Positions 7,607 to 15,860 of a stretch of DNA of 52,431 bases are shown here, piece by piece. Under the pieces are notes generated by a model that saw only the letters and a program-made list of their open reading frames with translations, was not told the DNA's origin and ran no database searches. The position numbers and the translations under genes were made by a program. The DNA comes from Osedax symbiont Rs1 (GTDB taxonomy: Bacteria; Pseudomonadota; Gammaproteobacteria; Pseudomonadales; Balneatricaceae). The stretch lies in the NCBI GenBank assembly GCA_000416275.1, contig ASZJ01000049.1, positions 1-52,431 of the forward strand, read 5' to 3'. Position 1 is the first letter of the stretch. The number at the start of each line of letters is the position of its first letter.

Positions 7607-9103
7607 ATGCCCATAAATATGACCACTAATACGACTGTTAATCCGACTGTTAATACGGATTCTGCCACCGCTGCGACAACGGCTCTGGTCGCGACTGAAA
7701 CCGCGCACTGCGCGGCGCTCTTTATCGCGGCGCCTGCTTCCGGGCAAGGTAAAACCACGGTGACTGCCGCCCTGGCAAGATTTTTTACTAAGCAGGGCAA
7801 AAAAGTACAAGTTTTCAAAACCGGCCCCGACTATCTGGATCCACAAATATTAGCGCAGGCCTCAGGTTGCGCAAGTGCGCAGTTAGATTTGTGGATGGCC
7901 GGCGAGCAGTACTGTCGACAAATGCTCTATGAGGCGGCGCAAAAAGTAGATCTTATCTTAATTGAAGGGGCGATGGGGCTGTTTGACGGCGAGCCTTCAA
8001 GTGCTGATTTAGCGGCTAAATTTTCCATACCAATCGCCATAGTGATGGATGTTAAAGGTATGGCGCAAACCGCGGCCGCGGTGGCGCTAGGCTTAGCAAA
8101 CTATCGAAGTGACTATCAGTGCGCGGGTTTGATCGCCAATAATTGTGGCTCCGAGCGTCATGCACAACTGATTAGAGAGGCTCTCAATCAGCAGTTGCCA
8201 CTACTTGCCTGTCTGGCGAAAGACCCTGACGTTTCCCTGCCTGAGCGGCATTTAGGTTTAGTGCAAGCTAGTGAAGTGGCAGAGGAGCTAGAGCTGCGCT
8301 TTGAAAAAGGCTGTGCATGGCTAGAGCAAGGGGTGCACAGAGCAGCGACAGATGATGCGCTGCTAAAACTGCCGGCTAAAGTCGCATTTACTGCCGGCAA
8401 TCTAGATAGCCTAGATAAAATAGATCGGGAATTGCTAGAAAATAGTACCGTCACCAGCCAGCCTTTGGCAGGAAAAACCATTGCGATAGCCAAAGATGCG
8501 GCCTTTAGTTTTATTTACCAAGCCAATCTCGATATATTGGAAAAACTCGGCGCTAAGCTCAAATATTTTTCACCGCTAGTGGATCGTCAAATTCCCGAGG
8601 CCGATGGATTGTGGCTACCTGGCGGCTACCCTGAATTGCACGCTAGGCAGCTGTCTGAAAATCATCTGATGCGCGCCCAAATGCAGCGCTTTCAAGAGCA
8701 GCGAAAACCGATTCTCGCTGAGTGTGGCGGCTTCTTGTACTGCCTTGCGGGGTTGACTGATTTAGACGGCGAATATTTTTTGATGGCGAATATCATGCAA
8801 GGGGAGGGGGCGATGCGTGGCAAGCGTGGCTGCCAGGGAATGCAAACCGCGATCTTACCTGAGGGGGAAGTGCGGGGTCACGCCCATCATCGATCGCGTA
8901 GTAGTGGCACAAAAGCGCCGATTGGCTACGGTAAGCGCCAGCGGCATCCAGCACCGGGAGAAGCTATTTTTCGCGAAGCTAATTTGACCGCCAGCTATCT
9001 GCACTTGTTTTTTGCCTCTAACCCCAGTGTCATCGCCAAGCTATTTAACGGCGAGCTCCAAGCGCCGAATCAAGTATGGCTAGATCAATGGCAGGCTCAA
9101 TAA
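7607..9103 (+). CDS. cobB: Cobyrinic acid a,c-diamide synthase (CobB/CbiA)
   Basis: Glutamine-dependent amidation of the a and c carboxylates of the corrin ring. An N-terminal ATP-binding domain with APASGQGKTT (42-51) is followed by a class I glutamine amidotransferase domain containing LPGGYPE and the nucleophile Cys373 in AECGGF. The first ~33 residues are not family-like: Thr/Asn/Val-rich, partly encoded by a 12-bp repeat (ACGACTGTTAAT, CCGACTGTTAAT) at about 7619-7660. No good ribosome site precedes the ATG at 7607 or the one at 7619. Whether the substrate is cobyrinate (CbiA) or hydrogenobyrinate (CobB) cannot be told from sequence. Confidence 0.93.
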   Translation: MPINMTTNTTVNPTVNTDSATAATTALVATETAHCAALFIAAPASGQGKTTVTAALARFFTKQGKKVQVFKTGPDYLDPQILAQASGCASAQLDLWMAGEQYCRQMLYEAAQKVDLILIEGAMGLFDGEPSSADLAAKFSIPIAIVMDVKGMAQTAAAVALGLANYRSDYQCAGLIANNCGSERHAQLIREALNQQLPLLACLAKDPDVSLPERHLGLVQASEVAEELELRFEKGCAWLEQGVHRAATDDALLKLPAKVAFTAGNLDSLDKIDRELLENSTVTSQPLAGKTIAIAKDAAFSFIYQANLDILEKLGAKLKYFSPLVDRQIPEADGLWLPGGYPELHARQLSENHLMRAQMQRFQEQRKPILAECGGFLYCLAGLTDLDGEYFLMANIMQGEGAMRGKRGCQGMQTAILPEGEVRGHAHHRSRSSGTKAPIGYGKRQRHPAPGEAIFREANLTASYLHLFFASNPSVIAKLFNGELQAPNQVWLDQWQAQ

Positions 9104-9104
9104 A

Positions 9105-9166
9105 TCAATGATAAGTCAATGATAAATTAATGATAAGTTAATGATCAATTAATGAGAACTCAATAA
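9105..9166. repeat. 11-bp tandem repeat leading into cbiD
   Basis: Five full units (TCAATGATAAG, TCAATGATAAA, TTAATGATAAG, TTAATGATCAA, TTAATGAGAAC) and a partial TCAATAA fill the entire cobB-cbiD spacer and end directly at the cbiD ATG. Every full unit carries an ATG followed by nearby stop codons. No Shine-Dalgarno sequence is visible. Confidence 0.9.
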
Positions 9167-10351
9167 ATGTGGCAAGAGAGCAGTGAAAGCGTCGCGCCGC
9201 TGCGCAGTGGCTTAACCACCGGTAGCTGTGCGACCGCTTGTTGCGTCGCCGCCTCTGCCGCTCTCTTTGCTCGGAAGTTTCCAGGGGTCGTCGAGGTTAC
9301 TTTGCCCCGTGGCAAGGTGGTTGAATTGACCATCCAAGGCTACCAGTCCATCGATGGTCTGAGTCGCCCGCTAACGGCGAGCGATCCTCAAAGCGAGTTG
9401 CGCAGTGTCAGAGTCTCGACCATTAAAGATGCCGGCGATGATCCCGATGCCACTCATGGGGCGAGCATTTTTGTTGAACTGCGATTGACCCCGAGCAGCG
9501 GCATTGTCTTTAAAGCTGCCAGCGGTGTCGGCACTGTGACCAAAACCGGTTTACTACTCGATATAGGCGAGCCGGCGATTAACCCAGTGCCGCGTAAAAT
9601 GATGCGAGAACACCTGCAACAATCTGCAAAAGTCTATCAGTATACCGGCGGTTTTGAAGTGTCGGTGGGGGTGGTTAACGGCGCAGAAATTGCTAAAAAA
9701 ACCATGAACGGTCGCCTGGGAATACTCGGTGGCTTGTCTATTTTAGGTACGACTGGGATCGTACGCCCCTACTCATGTGCCGCGTATATCGCCTCGATCC
9801 GACAGGGGGTTGATGTCGCGTCCAGTAATGGTGCCACCCATATCGCCGCGTCGACGGGCAGTAGTTCAGAGGCGGCAATTGCCGAACTCTACAGTTTAGA
9901 TGAAATGTCCTTGATAGAGATGGGCGATTTTGTTGGGGCGCTGTTAAAACATTTAAAAAAAGCACAAGTAGCGAAACTCAGTATCTGTGGTGGCTTTGGT
10001 AAAATGACCAAGCTAGCGCAGGGAGCACTAGATCTTAACAGCCGAAAATGCAGCATCGATTTTGTGTTCTTGCAGGCCTGTGTTCAACAGCTATTGACAG
10101 AGCGGCCGGATCTTTGTACCGACTTACAGCAACAAGTGCTGTTAGCGGCGGTTCTTCAGGCGAACACCAGCATAGAAGTGCTAAATTTGGCCAGTGCTGC
10201 CAAGGTGCCACTCGCCGGGTTAATTTGTCGACTAGCGCAGCAACAAGCTCAGGCGATTGTAGCGCAGACGGTTGCGGTAGAAGTGTTTGCGATTAATAGA
10301 CAGGGCCAGATTATTGCCAGCTCTGCGATTGATGGGCAGAGCTTCCATTGA
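9167..10351 (+). CDS. cbiD: Cobalt-precorrin-5B C1-methyltransferase (CbiD)
   Basis: Methylates C-1 of cobalt-precorrin-5B in the anaerobic corrin route, after CbiG. The 394-residue protein starts with the CbiD signature LRSGLTTGSCATA (about 12-24). It also has ITAS-like glycine-rich segments, the GILGGLSILGTTGIVRPYS block and FGKMTKLA. It is the clearest anaerobic-pathway marker in the cluster; the aerobic counterpart CobF is not present in the window. The ATG is preceded by the 11-bp repeat array, not by a recognisable ribosome site. The stop overlaps the TTG of cobK (TTGA), indicating translational coupling. Confidence 0.95.
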   Translation: MWQESSESVAPLRSGLTTGSCATACCVAASAALFARKFPGVVEVTLPRGKVVELTIQGYQSIDGLSRPLTASDPQSELRSVRVSTIKDAGDDPDATHGASIFVELRLTPSSGIVFKAASGVGTVTKTGLLLDIGEPAINPVPRKMMREHLQQSAKVYQYTGGFEVSVGVVNGAEIAKKTMNGRLGILGGLSILGTTGIVRPYSCAAYIASIRQGVDVASSNGATHIAASTGSSSEAAIAELYSLDEMSLIEMGDFVGALLKHLKKAQVAKLSICGGFGKMTKLAQGALDLNSRKCSIDFVFLQACVQQLLTERPDLCTDLQQQVLLAAVLQANTSIEVLNLASAAKVPLAGLICRLAQQQAQAIVAQTVAVEVFAINRQGQIIASSAIDGQSFH

Positions 10352-11109
10352 AGCTACTCTTATTAGGTGGTACTGCCGATGCCAGAAAAATAGCCAGTGT
10401 ATTGACGGCGGCGGGTATCGAGGTTATTTATTCGATTGCCGGACTCGTGCGCAAGCCCGAAATGCACTGTGCAGTGCTCAGTGGCGGCTTTAGTAAAAGG
10501 GGCGGATTAGCGGCGTACATGCAGACGTGTAATATTGATGCGATTCTCGATGCAACCCATCCGTACGCGATAAAAATGAGTAGCCAAGCGCTGCGGGTTT
10601 GCAATGAATTGGCGGTCAAATATTGGCGCTTTAACCGCCAGCCTTGGCAGCCTAGGGAAGGCGACCAGTGGCTTAGCGTTGCCAACTGGCAGCAATTAAT
10701 CACTAGCTGTAGTGCTTACCATCAGCCGTTTTTGACCACCGGGCAATTGCAGCAAGCGCAGTTAGACAGCATCGCCAGCAACAGTGAACAAGTGTTGTAT
10801 CGCACCGCAGCTGCGGCTCAAGCGTCACTCGCGGCCAATGTAAAATGGTTAAAGGCGATCGGGCCCTTTGACCTGCACAGTGAATTAGCGCTGTTGGATC
10901 AATACAATATTGATGTGTTGATCTGTAAAAACGCCGGGGGTATTGCTACTTATGCAAAGTTAGTCGCGGCGAGACACTTGCAGATACCGGTCATTATGTT
11001 GGCGAGACCGGCACCGATTATGCAGAATACGGCCGATCAATTTAGCTGCATAGAGACAATTACTCAGGCGGTTATCGATCGAAATGAGTCGATGAAAAGC
11101 TGCCAGTAG
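10348..11109 (+). CDS. cobK: Precorrin-6A / cobalt-precorrin-6A reductase (CobK/CbiJ)
   Basis: NAD(P)H-dependent reduction of the precorrin-6A macrocycle. The 253 residues begin with LLLGGTADARKIASVL, the CobK N-terminal signature, and contain the DATHPYA motif (about 68-74) and a late KNAGG segment. The start is TTG overlapping the cbiD stop by 4 bp. A 200-bp gap occupied by an old MITE copy separates it from cobH. Confidence 0.93.
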   Translation: MKLLLLGGTADARKIASVLTAAGIEVIYSIAGLVRKPEMHCAVLSGGFSKRGGLAAYMQTCNIDAILDATHPYAIKMSSQALRVCNELAVKYWRFNRQPWQPREGDQWLSVANWQQLITSCSAYHQPFLTTGQLQQAQLDSIASNSEQVLYRTAAAAQASLAANVKWLKAIGPFDLHSELALLDQYNIDVLICKNAGGIATYAKLVAARHLQIPVIMLARPAPIMQNTADQFSCIETITQAVIDRNESMKSCQ

Positions 11110-11125
11110 TCAGAGCTTAGCACTA

Positions 11126-11285
11126 ACTAGAAGTCCGTGACCTTAGAGTCAATGCGCAGCGTAAGGTATTGTTTTACAGAGAGATTTAAAGGTTTTAACG
11201 GCCTTCGTAGATTTAGAAAGTGATTTTAAATCATGTATGATCAATAGCTTATGCTAAGCGCCAGATGATAAGTGACTGATTCAAG
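11126..11285 (+). repeat. MITE family 1, decayed copy
   Basis: About 160 bp, the same length as intact copies. The left part (GTCCGTGACCTTAGAGTCAATG ... GTATTGTTTTACAG) and right part (ATCAATAGCTTATGCTA ... GTGACTGATTCAAG) align with the copy at 30001, but with many substitutions. It fills the cobK-cobH spacer, so the insertion is old. Left boundary approximate. Confidence 0.65.
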
Positions 11286-11310
11286 ATTAACCAACAGATT
11301 GAGATGAAGT

Positions 11311-11952
11311 GTGACCTATAGCTATATAAAAGATCCGCAAGAAATCGAAAGACAAAGCTTTCAACAGATTCGCGCCCAAACCGATCTGACGGGGCTATCT
11401 GTCGAACAGCAACAAGTGGTGATGCGCATCGTTCACAGTGTTGGAATACCAAGTATTGCCCGGCAAATTCGCTTTAGTGAAAATGCCTGCACAGCGGGGA
11501 TTGGCGCTCTGCGAGGCTCGGCGAAGATCCTCTGTGACGTGGAAATGGTTAAACAAGGTTTAACCAAGCGGATGCTCGAGCGGGCACCGCTGTGCTTTTT
11601 AAACGATCCCGAAGTGGCAGTGCTGGCAAAACAGCGCCGAGAAACTCGTACTATGGCCGCACTGACCCATTGGCAAACAGCGTTAGCGGGCAGCATAGTA
11701 CTGATCGGTAACGCACCGACCGCGCTGTTTAGATTGTTGGAAATGTTAGCCGCTGGTGCGCAAAAACCGGCGCTGGTGATCGGCATGCCGGTTGGCTTTG
11801 TCGGCGCGGCAGAATCTAAGCAGGCGCTGTGGGACGATCATCAAAAATTGGGCGTAGAGTGCATTACTATTCTGGGAAAGGAGGGCGGCAGCGCGGTCAC
11901 TGCCGCCAGTTGTAATGCACTGTTACGCTGTATCAAAGGCGAGTATTACTGA
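11311..11952 (+). CDS. cobH: Precorrin-8X methylmutase (CobH/CbiC)
   Basis: Moves a methyl group from C-11 to C-12, giving (hydrogeno)byrinic acid. The 213-residue product has the family layout: an N-terminal IxDPxEIE-like segment (YIKDPQEIERQSF), the catalytic histidine His42 in VMRIVHSVG, and a C-terminal PALVIGMPVGFVGAAESK block. Start is GTG at 11311 with GAGATGAAG just upstream. The preceding spacer is the decayed MITE. The next gene, cobL, starts 24 bp after the stop. Confidence 0.93.
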   Translation: MTYSYIKDPQEIERQSFQQIRAQTDLTGLSVEQQQVVMRIVHSVGIPSIARQIRFSENACTAGIGALRGSAKILCDVEMVKQGLTKRMLERAPLCFLNDPEVAVLAKQRRETRTMAALTHWQTALAGSIVLIGNAPTALFRLLEMLAAGAQKPALVIGMPVGFVGAAESKQALWDDHQKLGVECITILGKEGGSAVTAASCNALLRCIKGEYY

Positions 11953-11976
11953 TGTCTGGGGCGAGAGTAAACTGAG

Positions 11977-13329
11977 ATGCAAGAGATAAAAATTTCAATC
12001 GTCGGGATCGGCGCCTGCGAAGCGGCTCAATTGAGCGATAGTGCGATGTCAACGCTGTTGAGTGCCGAGCTAATACTGGGCTCCAAAAGGCAATTAAAAG
12101 TAGTCGAACATCTACTCTCAACGGCGCAAATTACCCCGCTGTTGCCTAAGTTGGATGTGTTGGCAACAGTGTTAGAGCAGTACTACAATCAAGGTGTTAG
12201 ATCGGTGGTGGTGCTCGCCTCAGGGGACCCGTTATACTACGGCATAGGCAGTTGGTTTAGCCGTAATTTTGCCGCTGAGCAACTGACTTTTTACCCGGCG
12301 GTATCGAGTATGCAGGAAGTCTGCCATCGCTTGGGTCTGACCCTACAAAATGTGACGGTGCTGAGCTTGCACGGTCGCCCGGTGGGCCTTTTACGGCGTA
12401 AATTGGCGGCTAATCGCACGCTGATGATTTTGACTGACAGCCAGAGCACCCCGCAAATACTGGCCAATGAATTAGTCGATGCCGGTTACTATGCAGCACA
12501 TATTACCGTCTGTGAAACGATCGGATACCGCTATGAAGAAATTGAGCGCTATCCGGTAAAAGCGCTGTTGCGCAATCCAAAACAATTTGATGCACTGCAC
12601 ATTTCGGTGATCGAGACGGGAACCTCGGTTAAACCTTTACCTTCGTTTCCTGGTTTCGCCAACCATCACTTTATAACGGATGGTGAGCAGGACCGGCAAA
12701 TGATCACTAAGGCCGAGGTGCGCTTGGCGGTATTATCGCTGTTACAACCGTCAGCTGGCGATGTGATTTACGATATTGGCGCCGGCTGTGGCAGTGTCAG
12801 TATCGAGCTTAATTACTGGTGCGAGCAAGCTCAGGTATTCGCTATCGAAAAGCACCCTGAGCGCTTTGCCTGTCTACTGAAAAACCAGAAAAAATTTGGC
12901 TTGGTCAGCAACTTGCATGCTGTGCAGGGAAGCGCGCCGGGTATCTTAGCTAAATTACCTAAACCGAATAAAGTATTTATCGGTGGCAGCGATGGCATGT
13001 TACCGCAATTGCTAGAGCGTTTGTGGTTGCAGTTGGAGGTCGGTGGGCAAATTGTCGCCAGCGCGGTGTTGGAAAATACTAAACATCATCTAGTGCAGTT
13101 TTTAAACGAGCGGAACCTCAGAGGTGATGCCAAGGTAATGACTCAGCAGATAGCGGTCAGTCACGGTGATTATTTGGCGGGGCAGCTAGTCTATCGACAA
13201 GCGCTGCCGGTTAGCTTATTTAGTTTTGTAAAAACTACCGCTACGGTGGTGATTCAGCTTAAAACACCTCTTACAACCAGTCTTAAAACCAGTCCAAAAA
13301 CTACTATTAAAACTCAGGAGCCTATCTAG
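11977..13329 (+). CDS. cobL: Precorrin-6Y C5,15-methyltransferase (decarboxylating), CbiE-CbiT fusion (CobL)
   Basis: Bifunctional enzyme methylating C-5 and C-15 and decarboxylating the C-12 acetate. The N-terminal CbiE-type tetrapyrrole methylase (about 1-210) shows IVGIGACEA and VVLASGDPLYYGIG. The C-terminal CbiT half (about 235-420) has the SAM-binding DVIYDIGAGCGSVSIEL and FIGGSDG. The last ~27 residues are a Lys/Thr/Pro-rich tail encoded by a five-unit 12-bp repeat and are unlikely to be part of the fold. The stop overlaps the first base of the cobI GTG. Confidence 0.94.
   Translation: MQEIKISIVGIGACEAAQLSDSAMSTLLSAELILGSKRQLKVVEHLLSTAQITPLLPKLDVLATVLEQYYNQGVRSVVVLASGDPLYYGIGSWFSRNFAAEQLTFYPAVSSMQEVCHRLGLTLQNVTVLSLHGRPVGLLRRKLAANRTLMILTDSQSTPQILANELVDAGYYAAHITVCETIGYRYEEIERYPVKALLRNPKQFDALHISVIETGTSVKPLPSFPGFANHHFITDGEQDRQMITKAEVRLAVLSLLQPSAGDVIYDIGAGCGSVSIELNYWCEQAQVFAIEKHPERFACLLKNQKKFGLVSNLHAVQGSAPGILAKLPKPNKVFIGGSDGMLPQLLERLWLQLEVGGQIVASAVLENTKHHLVQFLNERNLRGDAKVMTQQIAVSHGDYLAGQLVYRQALPVSLFSFVKTTATVVIQLKTPLTTSLKTSPKTTIKTQEPI
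13258..13317. repeat. 12-bp in-frame tandem repeat in the 3' end of cobL
   Basis: Five units (CTTAAAACACCT, CTTACAACCAGT, CTTAAAACCAGT, CCAAAAACTACT, ATTAAAACTCAG) encode LKTP-LTTS-LKTS-PKTT-IKTQ. The period is a multiple of three, so the frame is kept, unlike the arrays in the spacers. Confidence 0.85.
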
Positions 13330-14060
13330 TGGCGGCAAAAGGCAGATTATACGGGGTCGGTGTGGGCCCAGGCGATCCATTACTGTTAACTTTAAAAGCT
13401 TGTAAATTAATCGCCAATACTTTTGTGGTCAGCTATTTATCCAATAAAGAGGGAGCTTCGCAAGCGCGACAAATTGCCAGTGAAGCTTTTGCACAAGTCA
13501 ATCATCAGCAGTTGCACATTGCTATCTGCATGCCGATGGATACCGATCGAACACTGGCAAATCAAGCGTACGATAGCGGGGCTGCACTGATTGCAGAACA
13601 GTTAGAACAAGGGCAAGATGTGGTGTTCCTGTGTGAGGGAGACCCATTGTTTTTTGGCTCCTTCGCCTATTTATTACAGCGACTACAAGATAGCTATCAG
13701 ATCGAAGTTGTGCCCGGTGTCTCCTCTGTGCATGCTGCTGCTGCCGCATTGCAACTGCCTTTGACTTTGCAGCGTGAATCTTTTGCGGTGATCAGCGGTC
13801 GGCATACCGATCGGCAAATTCGCAGTGCACTGTTAGAGCACGACTCGTTAGTTATTATGAAAGCGGGGTTCGCCAGGTCGCGAATTTTAGCTTTGTTAAA
13901 AGAGACTAATCGCACTGAACAAGCCAATTACCTAGAGTATATTTCCCGAGACAATCAGTTAATCAACACCGATGTAAGCAGTATCGAAGATCGACCGGGA
14001 CCGTATTTTTCACTATTTGTGATCACCAGAGATCGCAGTGCTCAAAGCGTGCAAGCTTGA
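13329..14060 (+). CDS. cobI: Precorrin-2 C20-methyltransferase (CobI/CbiL)
   Basis: SAM-dependent methylation of C-20 of precorrin-2 or cobalt-factor II. The 243 residues carry GVGVGPGDP (9-17), LCEGDPLFFGSF and the VVPGVSSVHAAAAAL region typical of the class III tetrapyrrole methylases. The YLSNKEGASQARQIA segment is characteristic of the C20 enzyme. Start GTG shares a base with the cobL stop; the end overlaps the cbiG TTG by 4 bp. Specificity for free or cobalt-bearing substrate is not readable. Confidence 0.92.
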   Translation: MAAKGRLYGVGVGPGDPLLLTLKACKLIANTFVVSYLSNKEGASQARQIASEAFAQVNHQQLHIAICMPMDTDRTLANQAYDSGAALIAEQLEQGQDVVFLCEGDPLFFGSFAYLLQRLQDSYQIEVVPGVSSVHAAAAALQLPLTLQRESFAVISGRHTDRQIRSALLEHDSLVIMKAGFARSRILALLKETNRTEQANYLEYISRDNQLINTDVSSIEDRPGPYFSLFVITRDRSAQSVQA

Positions 14061-14842
14061 TTAATCTAATTAGCTTGACCGATGCCGGGCGACTGTTGGC
14101 TGAGCGTCTGCAAAAATTGATCTGCAGTGAGGTGACGCTCTGGCACAAACCACAGCCTTTTACCGACACCGTGCAGCAGCTATTTGCAAAGGGTGAAACG
14201 TTAATTTTTATCTGTGCCACTGGCATTGTGATCCGCTCACTGGCAGCGGTACTGCAGAGTAAACAGAGTGATCCTGCGGTGTTGGTGTTAGATGAACAGG
14301 GACAGTTCGTCATCCCGCTATTGTCCGGCCATCAAGGGGGGGCTAACCAGCTGGCGGCAGAGGTAGCTGAACTGTTGGCAGCTCAGCTAGTGTCAACGAC
14401 AGCGAATGCGTATTTACAGCCAGTCTACACTGCGGGAATGGGCTGTGAACGAGGCTGTAGCGCAGCGTCACTTCACGCTTTACTAGAGCAAAGTGTAGCC
14501 AGCGCGGGGTTAGATATCAGGCAAATTAGTGCGATTGCCAGCATCGATATTAAACATGATGAAGTGGGGTTAATCGCTTTAGCGAAAGATTTAAATATCC
14601 CCTTTTACTGTTATGAAGTGGCACTGTTAAAAACGGTCGAACAGCAATTACAAACGCCATCTGAGTATGTCTATAAAACCGTGGGGGTGTATGGCGTGGC
14701 AGAGTCGGCCGCTTTAATCAGCGCTGAGCGTTGCGTGGCTCAAGGGGCGGACCAAAGCGCCGACAAAATCACCGAACTGCTGCTCGCCAAGCAAAAATCA
14801 AAAGTGGCAACTTGTGCGATTGGCAGGGGTTATCGCGTTTAG
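14057..14842 (+). CDS. cbiG: Cobalt-precorrin-5A hydrolase (CbiG), short form
   Basis: Opens the delta-lactone of cobalt-precorrin-5A with loss of the two-carbon fragment as acetaldehyde in the anaerobic route. The N-terminal domain (about 1-115) ends in IPLLSGHQGGANQLA, typical of CbiG_N. The C-terminal CobE/CbiG_C domain starts at about residue 122 with the GMGCERGCS motif. At 261 residues it is shorter than Salmonella-type CbiG (~350), and the central linker domain appears to be missing. Start is TTG overlapping cobI. Together with CbiD it marks an anaerobic-type ring contraction. Confidence 0.9.
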   Translation: MINLISLTDAGRLLAERLQKLICSEVTLWHKPQPFTDTVQQLFAKGETLIFICATGIVIRSLAAVLQSKQSDPAVLVLDEQGQFVIPLLSGHQGGANQLAAEVAELLAAQLVSTTANAYLQPVYTAGMGCERGCSAASLHALLEQSVASAGLDIRQISAIASIDIKHDEVGLIALAKDLNIPFYCYEVALLKTVEQQLQTPSEYVYKTVGVYGVAESAALISAERCVAQGADQSADKITELLLAKQKSKVATCAIGRGYRV

Positions 14843-15005
14843 GCAGTACTGTTGGGCGTCGCTAGAATGCTAGTGCCGCTCTGTGCAGAGATTGATAGTA
14901 AGAAAGTTAGAGAGTTAGAACGTCGCGGTAGCTATAAATATTAAATACTGAGTCAGAATTTAGTTTTAGTACTTCAAATAACATCAGAAAAGAAATCAAA
15001 TTCAT

Positions 15006-15785
15006 ATGAAAAAATTATTTATTGTCGGTACCGGTCCAGGGGATTTGGCACTGTTAACGCCCAAGGCAAAAGCGGCAATCAGCGCCTGCACGGAAGTGGT
15101 CGCTTATGGCCTGTACATTGATTTACTCGGGGAGCTTGCCGCGGCTAAAAATCAGCATACTTTACCGTTAGGTGAAGAGATTAATCGCGCCAGATTGGCG
15201 TTGGATCTAGCCTCTCAAGGTAAGAATACCGCACTTATCTCCAGTGGTGATATTGGGATTTATGCGATGGCCACGCTGGTTTTTGAACTGCTTGATCGAC
15301 AGCTGCAAAACTTAGAAGACAGCCCGCAGTGGCTGGATGTCGAAATAGAAGTGATACCGGGGATCTCTGCAATGCAAGCGGGGGCAAGTGCGGTAGGTGC
15401 GATGCTCGGCCATGATTTTTGCACGATTAGCCTCTCTGACTTGCTTACTCCTTGGGAGACGATTAAGAAGCGAATTGAGTGTGCCGCAGCCGGAGATTTC
15501 GTGGTGTCATTTTACAATCCAGTCTCGAAAAAACGCGACTGGCAATTAAATGCAGCACGGGATATTTTGCTCCAGTCCAGACCCGCTAGTACGCCGGTAA
15601 TGATCGGTCGTCAACTGACTAGAGCTGAGCAACAGATCAACATTATTGAACTGCAGCACTTAGCGGCTAAAGATGTGGATATGTTTACCATGGTCAGTGT
15701 CGGCAACAGTGAGTCTCGCCATATTATTAATGGCAGTAAAGAGTGGGTTTATACACCGCGTGGCTACAGCAAAAAATTATCATAG
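15006..15785 (+). CDS. cobJ: Precorrin-3B C17-methyltransferase (CobJ/CbiH)
   Basis: Methylates C-17 and drives ring contraction. The 259 residues begin with VGTGPGDLALLTPKA and contain EVVAYGLY, ISSGDIGIYAMA and the VVSFYNPVSKKRDWQL segment diagnostic for this methylase. There is no fused ferredoxin-like domain, so the oxidative step of the aerobic route would need CobG or CobZ, neither of which is here. A 163-bp non-coding gap precedes it, with no second riboswitch. Its TAG stop is the first triplet of the following 16-bp repeat array. Confidence 0.94.
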   Translation: MKKLFIVGTGPGDLALLTPKAKAAISACTEVVAYGLYIDLLGELAAAKNQHTLPLGEEINRARLALDLASQGKNTALISSGDIGIYAMATLVFELLDRQLQNLEDSPQWLDVEIEVIPGISAMQAGASAVGAMLGHDFCTISLSDLLTPWETIKKRIECAAAGDFVVSFYNPVSKKRDWQLNAARDILLQSRPASTPVMIGRQLTRAEQQINIIELQHLAAKDVDMFTMVSVGNSESRHIINGSKEWVYTPRGYSKKLS

Positions 15786-15846
15786 CTGTAGCGTTGAATG
15801 GCTGTACTGTTTAATAGCTGCACCGTTTAATCGCTGCGCAGTATAA
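15783..15846. repeat. 16-bp tandem repeat, four units
   Basis: TAGCTGTAGCGTTGAA, TGGCTGTACTGTTTAA, TAGCTGCACCGTTTAA and TCGCTGCGCAGTATAA follow one another without gaps, starting with the cobJ stop codon. Period and consensus match the array at 4354-4465, about 11 kb away. Confidence 0.85.
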
Positions 15847-15860
15847 GTGAGGGAATAATT

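Noticed and set aside
14843-15005. Second cobalamin riboswitch before cobJ
   Set aside because: The 163-bp gap lacks the B12 box and the CCCCGCAAC core.
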